A DNA stretch of 16,720 nt from Psychrobacter sp. (GTDB taxonomy: Bacteria > Pseudomonadota > Gammaproteobacteria > Pseudomonadales > Moraxellaceae), in assembly GCA_012270355.1 (NCBI GenBank), contig JAAXIL010000092.1, forward strand, positions 1 through 16,720, read 5' to 3'. This document shows positions 16,253 through 16,720 of the stretch, one piece after another. Within the stretch, counting starts at the first letter, position 1. Each line of letters starts with the position of its first letter. Below the pieces are notes generated by a model. That model worked only from the letters and a program-made list of their open reading frames with translations, was not told where the DNA came from and did not search any database. The position numbers were made by a program, and so were the translations under genes.

Positions 16253-16480
16253 TCAATTTGATGATCGCTCACAAAACGTCACGCCATTTTTCTGAACCGC
16301 CTTGCCACCCGACTGCCAGCAGTCCTTAATGGCATACGACCGACTGGCTTGCCACCCTGCCCCAAAACTTACCGCACATAGTAGAAATACGAACAGCTTA
16401 GTCTTCCAGTCTTTAAGCAATTCGGGTTTATGTGGTTTATTGAGCGAAGATGCCGTTTTAGTTTGTTTATTTTCATTCAT
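16253..16480 (-). CDS. Small single-pass membrane protein of unknown function
   Basis: This 75-residue protein has a charged N terminus (Lys-rich), one hydrophobic segment (about residues 29-45) and a short C-terminal tail. The tail contains Cys54 and Cys70 in a CWQSGGK...GVTFCE context. With the positive charges before the membrane segment, the tail is probably periplasmic, where the two cysteines could form a disulfide. I do not recognise the family. It lies on the same strand as dxs, 95 bp downstream of it, and the GacA-type box of the small RNA lies just past its stop. The ATG is preceded by an A-rich stretch without a strong ribosome binding site. It could be a real small gene or a conserved-by-chance frame. 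Its composition looks coding. Confidence 0.6.
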   Translation of the reverse strand: MNENKQTKTASSLNKPHKPELLKDWKTKLFVFLLCAVSFGAGWQASRSYAIKDCWQSGGKAVQKNGVTFCERSSN

Positions 16481-16575
16481 TTTCTATTTCTATCCATCAT
16501 CCGACACTCACGGTTTAACATAGCATTATGCGTAACAACCACACCCAAATCACCAAAGCTAAACATGCAGTTAAA

Positions 16576-16720
16576 TTATGCTGGTAGTTCCGTCTTAGAA
16601 GGCATCACAAACGCTTGCACACTTGCCAAAATCCCCGCTTCAGCCAACCGACTCTCTGCAGGCTGTTAGGAGGGGCGTGCGTGAGCGATAACGCGGTCAG
16701 GAGTGCCTAGGGTACGGAGT
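16576..16720 (-). pseudogene. dxs: 1-deoxy-D-xylulose-5-phosphate synthase, 3' end, with an in-frame stop
   Basis: The minus-strand frame entering from the window edge reads LRTLGTPDRVIAHARPS, then TAA (16668-16666). It resumes in the same frame with QPAESRLAEAGILASVQ and a short tail before TAA 16578-16576. This is the C-terminal domain of DXS: Pseudomonas DXS has the same LGLPD...EHAKPSE...AECGLDAAGI pattern. DXS condenses pyruvate and glyceraldehyde-3-phosphate in the first step of the MEP isoprenoid pathway. The stop sits where relatives have Glu, so a single GAA to TAA change explains it. If real, it removes only about the last 30 residues. The rest of the gene lies beyond the window. 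Confidence 0.75.

Noticed and set aside
38-16720. Alternative genetic code with TAA/TAG as sense codons
   Set aside because: Intact genes here (serB, recA, mutS, fdxA, the thioredoxin-like gene, the glycosyltransferase) end in TAA or TAG exactly where their families end, and the codons apparently replaced in the broken genes differ.

Overview
The window looks like chromosomal core DNA from a gammaproteobacterium of the family Moraxellaceae, close to Moraxella/Faucicola or Psychrobacter. This rests on protein similarity recalled from memory (RecA, SecA, an unusually long MutS, SerB, FdxA), on serB lying divergent from a YtjB/AhpA-like gene, and on recA having no recognisable LexA box. No phage, IS element, CRISPR array, tRNA or rRNA was seen.

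Layout, left to right. A minus-strand YtjB-like membrane protein (cut by the window edge or by a stop) is divergent from serB (phosphoserine phosphatase). Next, on the plus strand, come a small unknown membrane protein, recA, a membrane-anchored thioredoxin-like protein and a FabR-type TetR regulator. Convergent to these is a minus-strand secA-gspE unit (Sec motor ATPase, then type II secretion ATPase, 3 bp apart). Divergent from secA is mutS, followed on the plus strand by fdxA (7Fe ferredoxin), a DUF4130/TIGR03915-type putative DNA-metabolism protein and a GT4 glycosyltransferase. The right end, on the minus strand, holds the 3' end of dxs, a 75-residue membrane protein, and an intergenic region that reads as a small RNA gene.

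Three observations stand out. (1) At 16044-16153 on the minus strand there is a predicted RsmX/Y/Z- or CsrB-type small RNA. It has four GGA motifs, three of them in hairpin loops and one nearly identical to the CsrA consensus, then a strong terminator. Upstream are a TATAAT box and a near-consensus GacA box (CGTAAG-N6-CGTACA). (2) A 23-bp palindromic element, CGACA-N5-TGTCGCATAGAA, occurs upstream of both recA and the unknown membrane protein gene. It sits about 42 nt before each -10 box, as an activator site would, and is a candidate for LexA-independent control of recA. (3) Four minus-strand reading frames (ytjB-like, secA, gspE, dxs) are interrupted by in-frame TAA or TAG codons without any frameshift. 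The nine plus-strand genes are intact. secA and dxs are normally essential, so the stops are either sequence artefacts or something unusual.

Functionally the window is mostly housekeeping: serine synthesis, DNA recombination and mismatch repair, export (Sec feeding type II secretion), isoprenoid synthesis, Fe-S electron transfer, and surface-glycan and fatty-acid control. The predicted small RNA would add post-transcriptional control through CsrA/RsmA.
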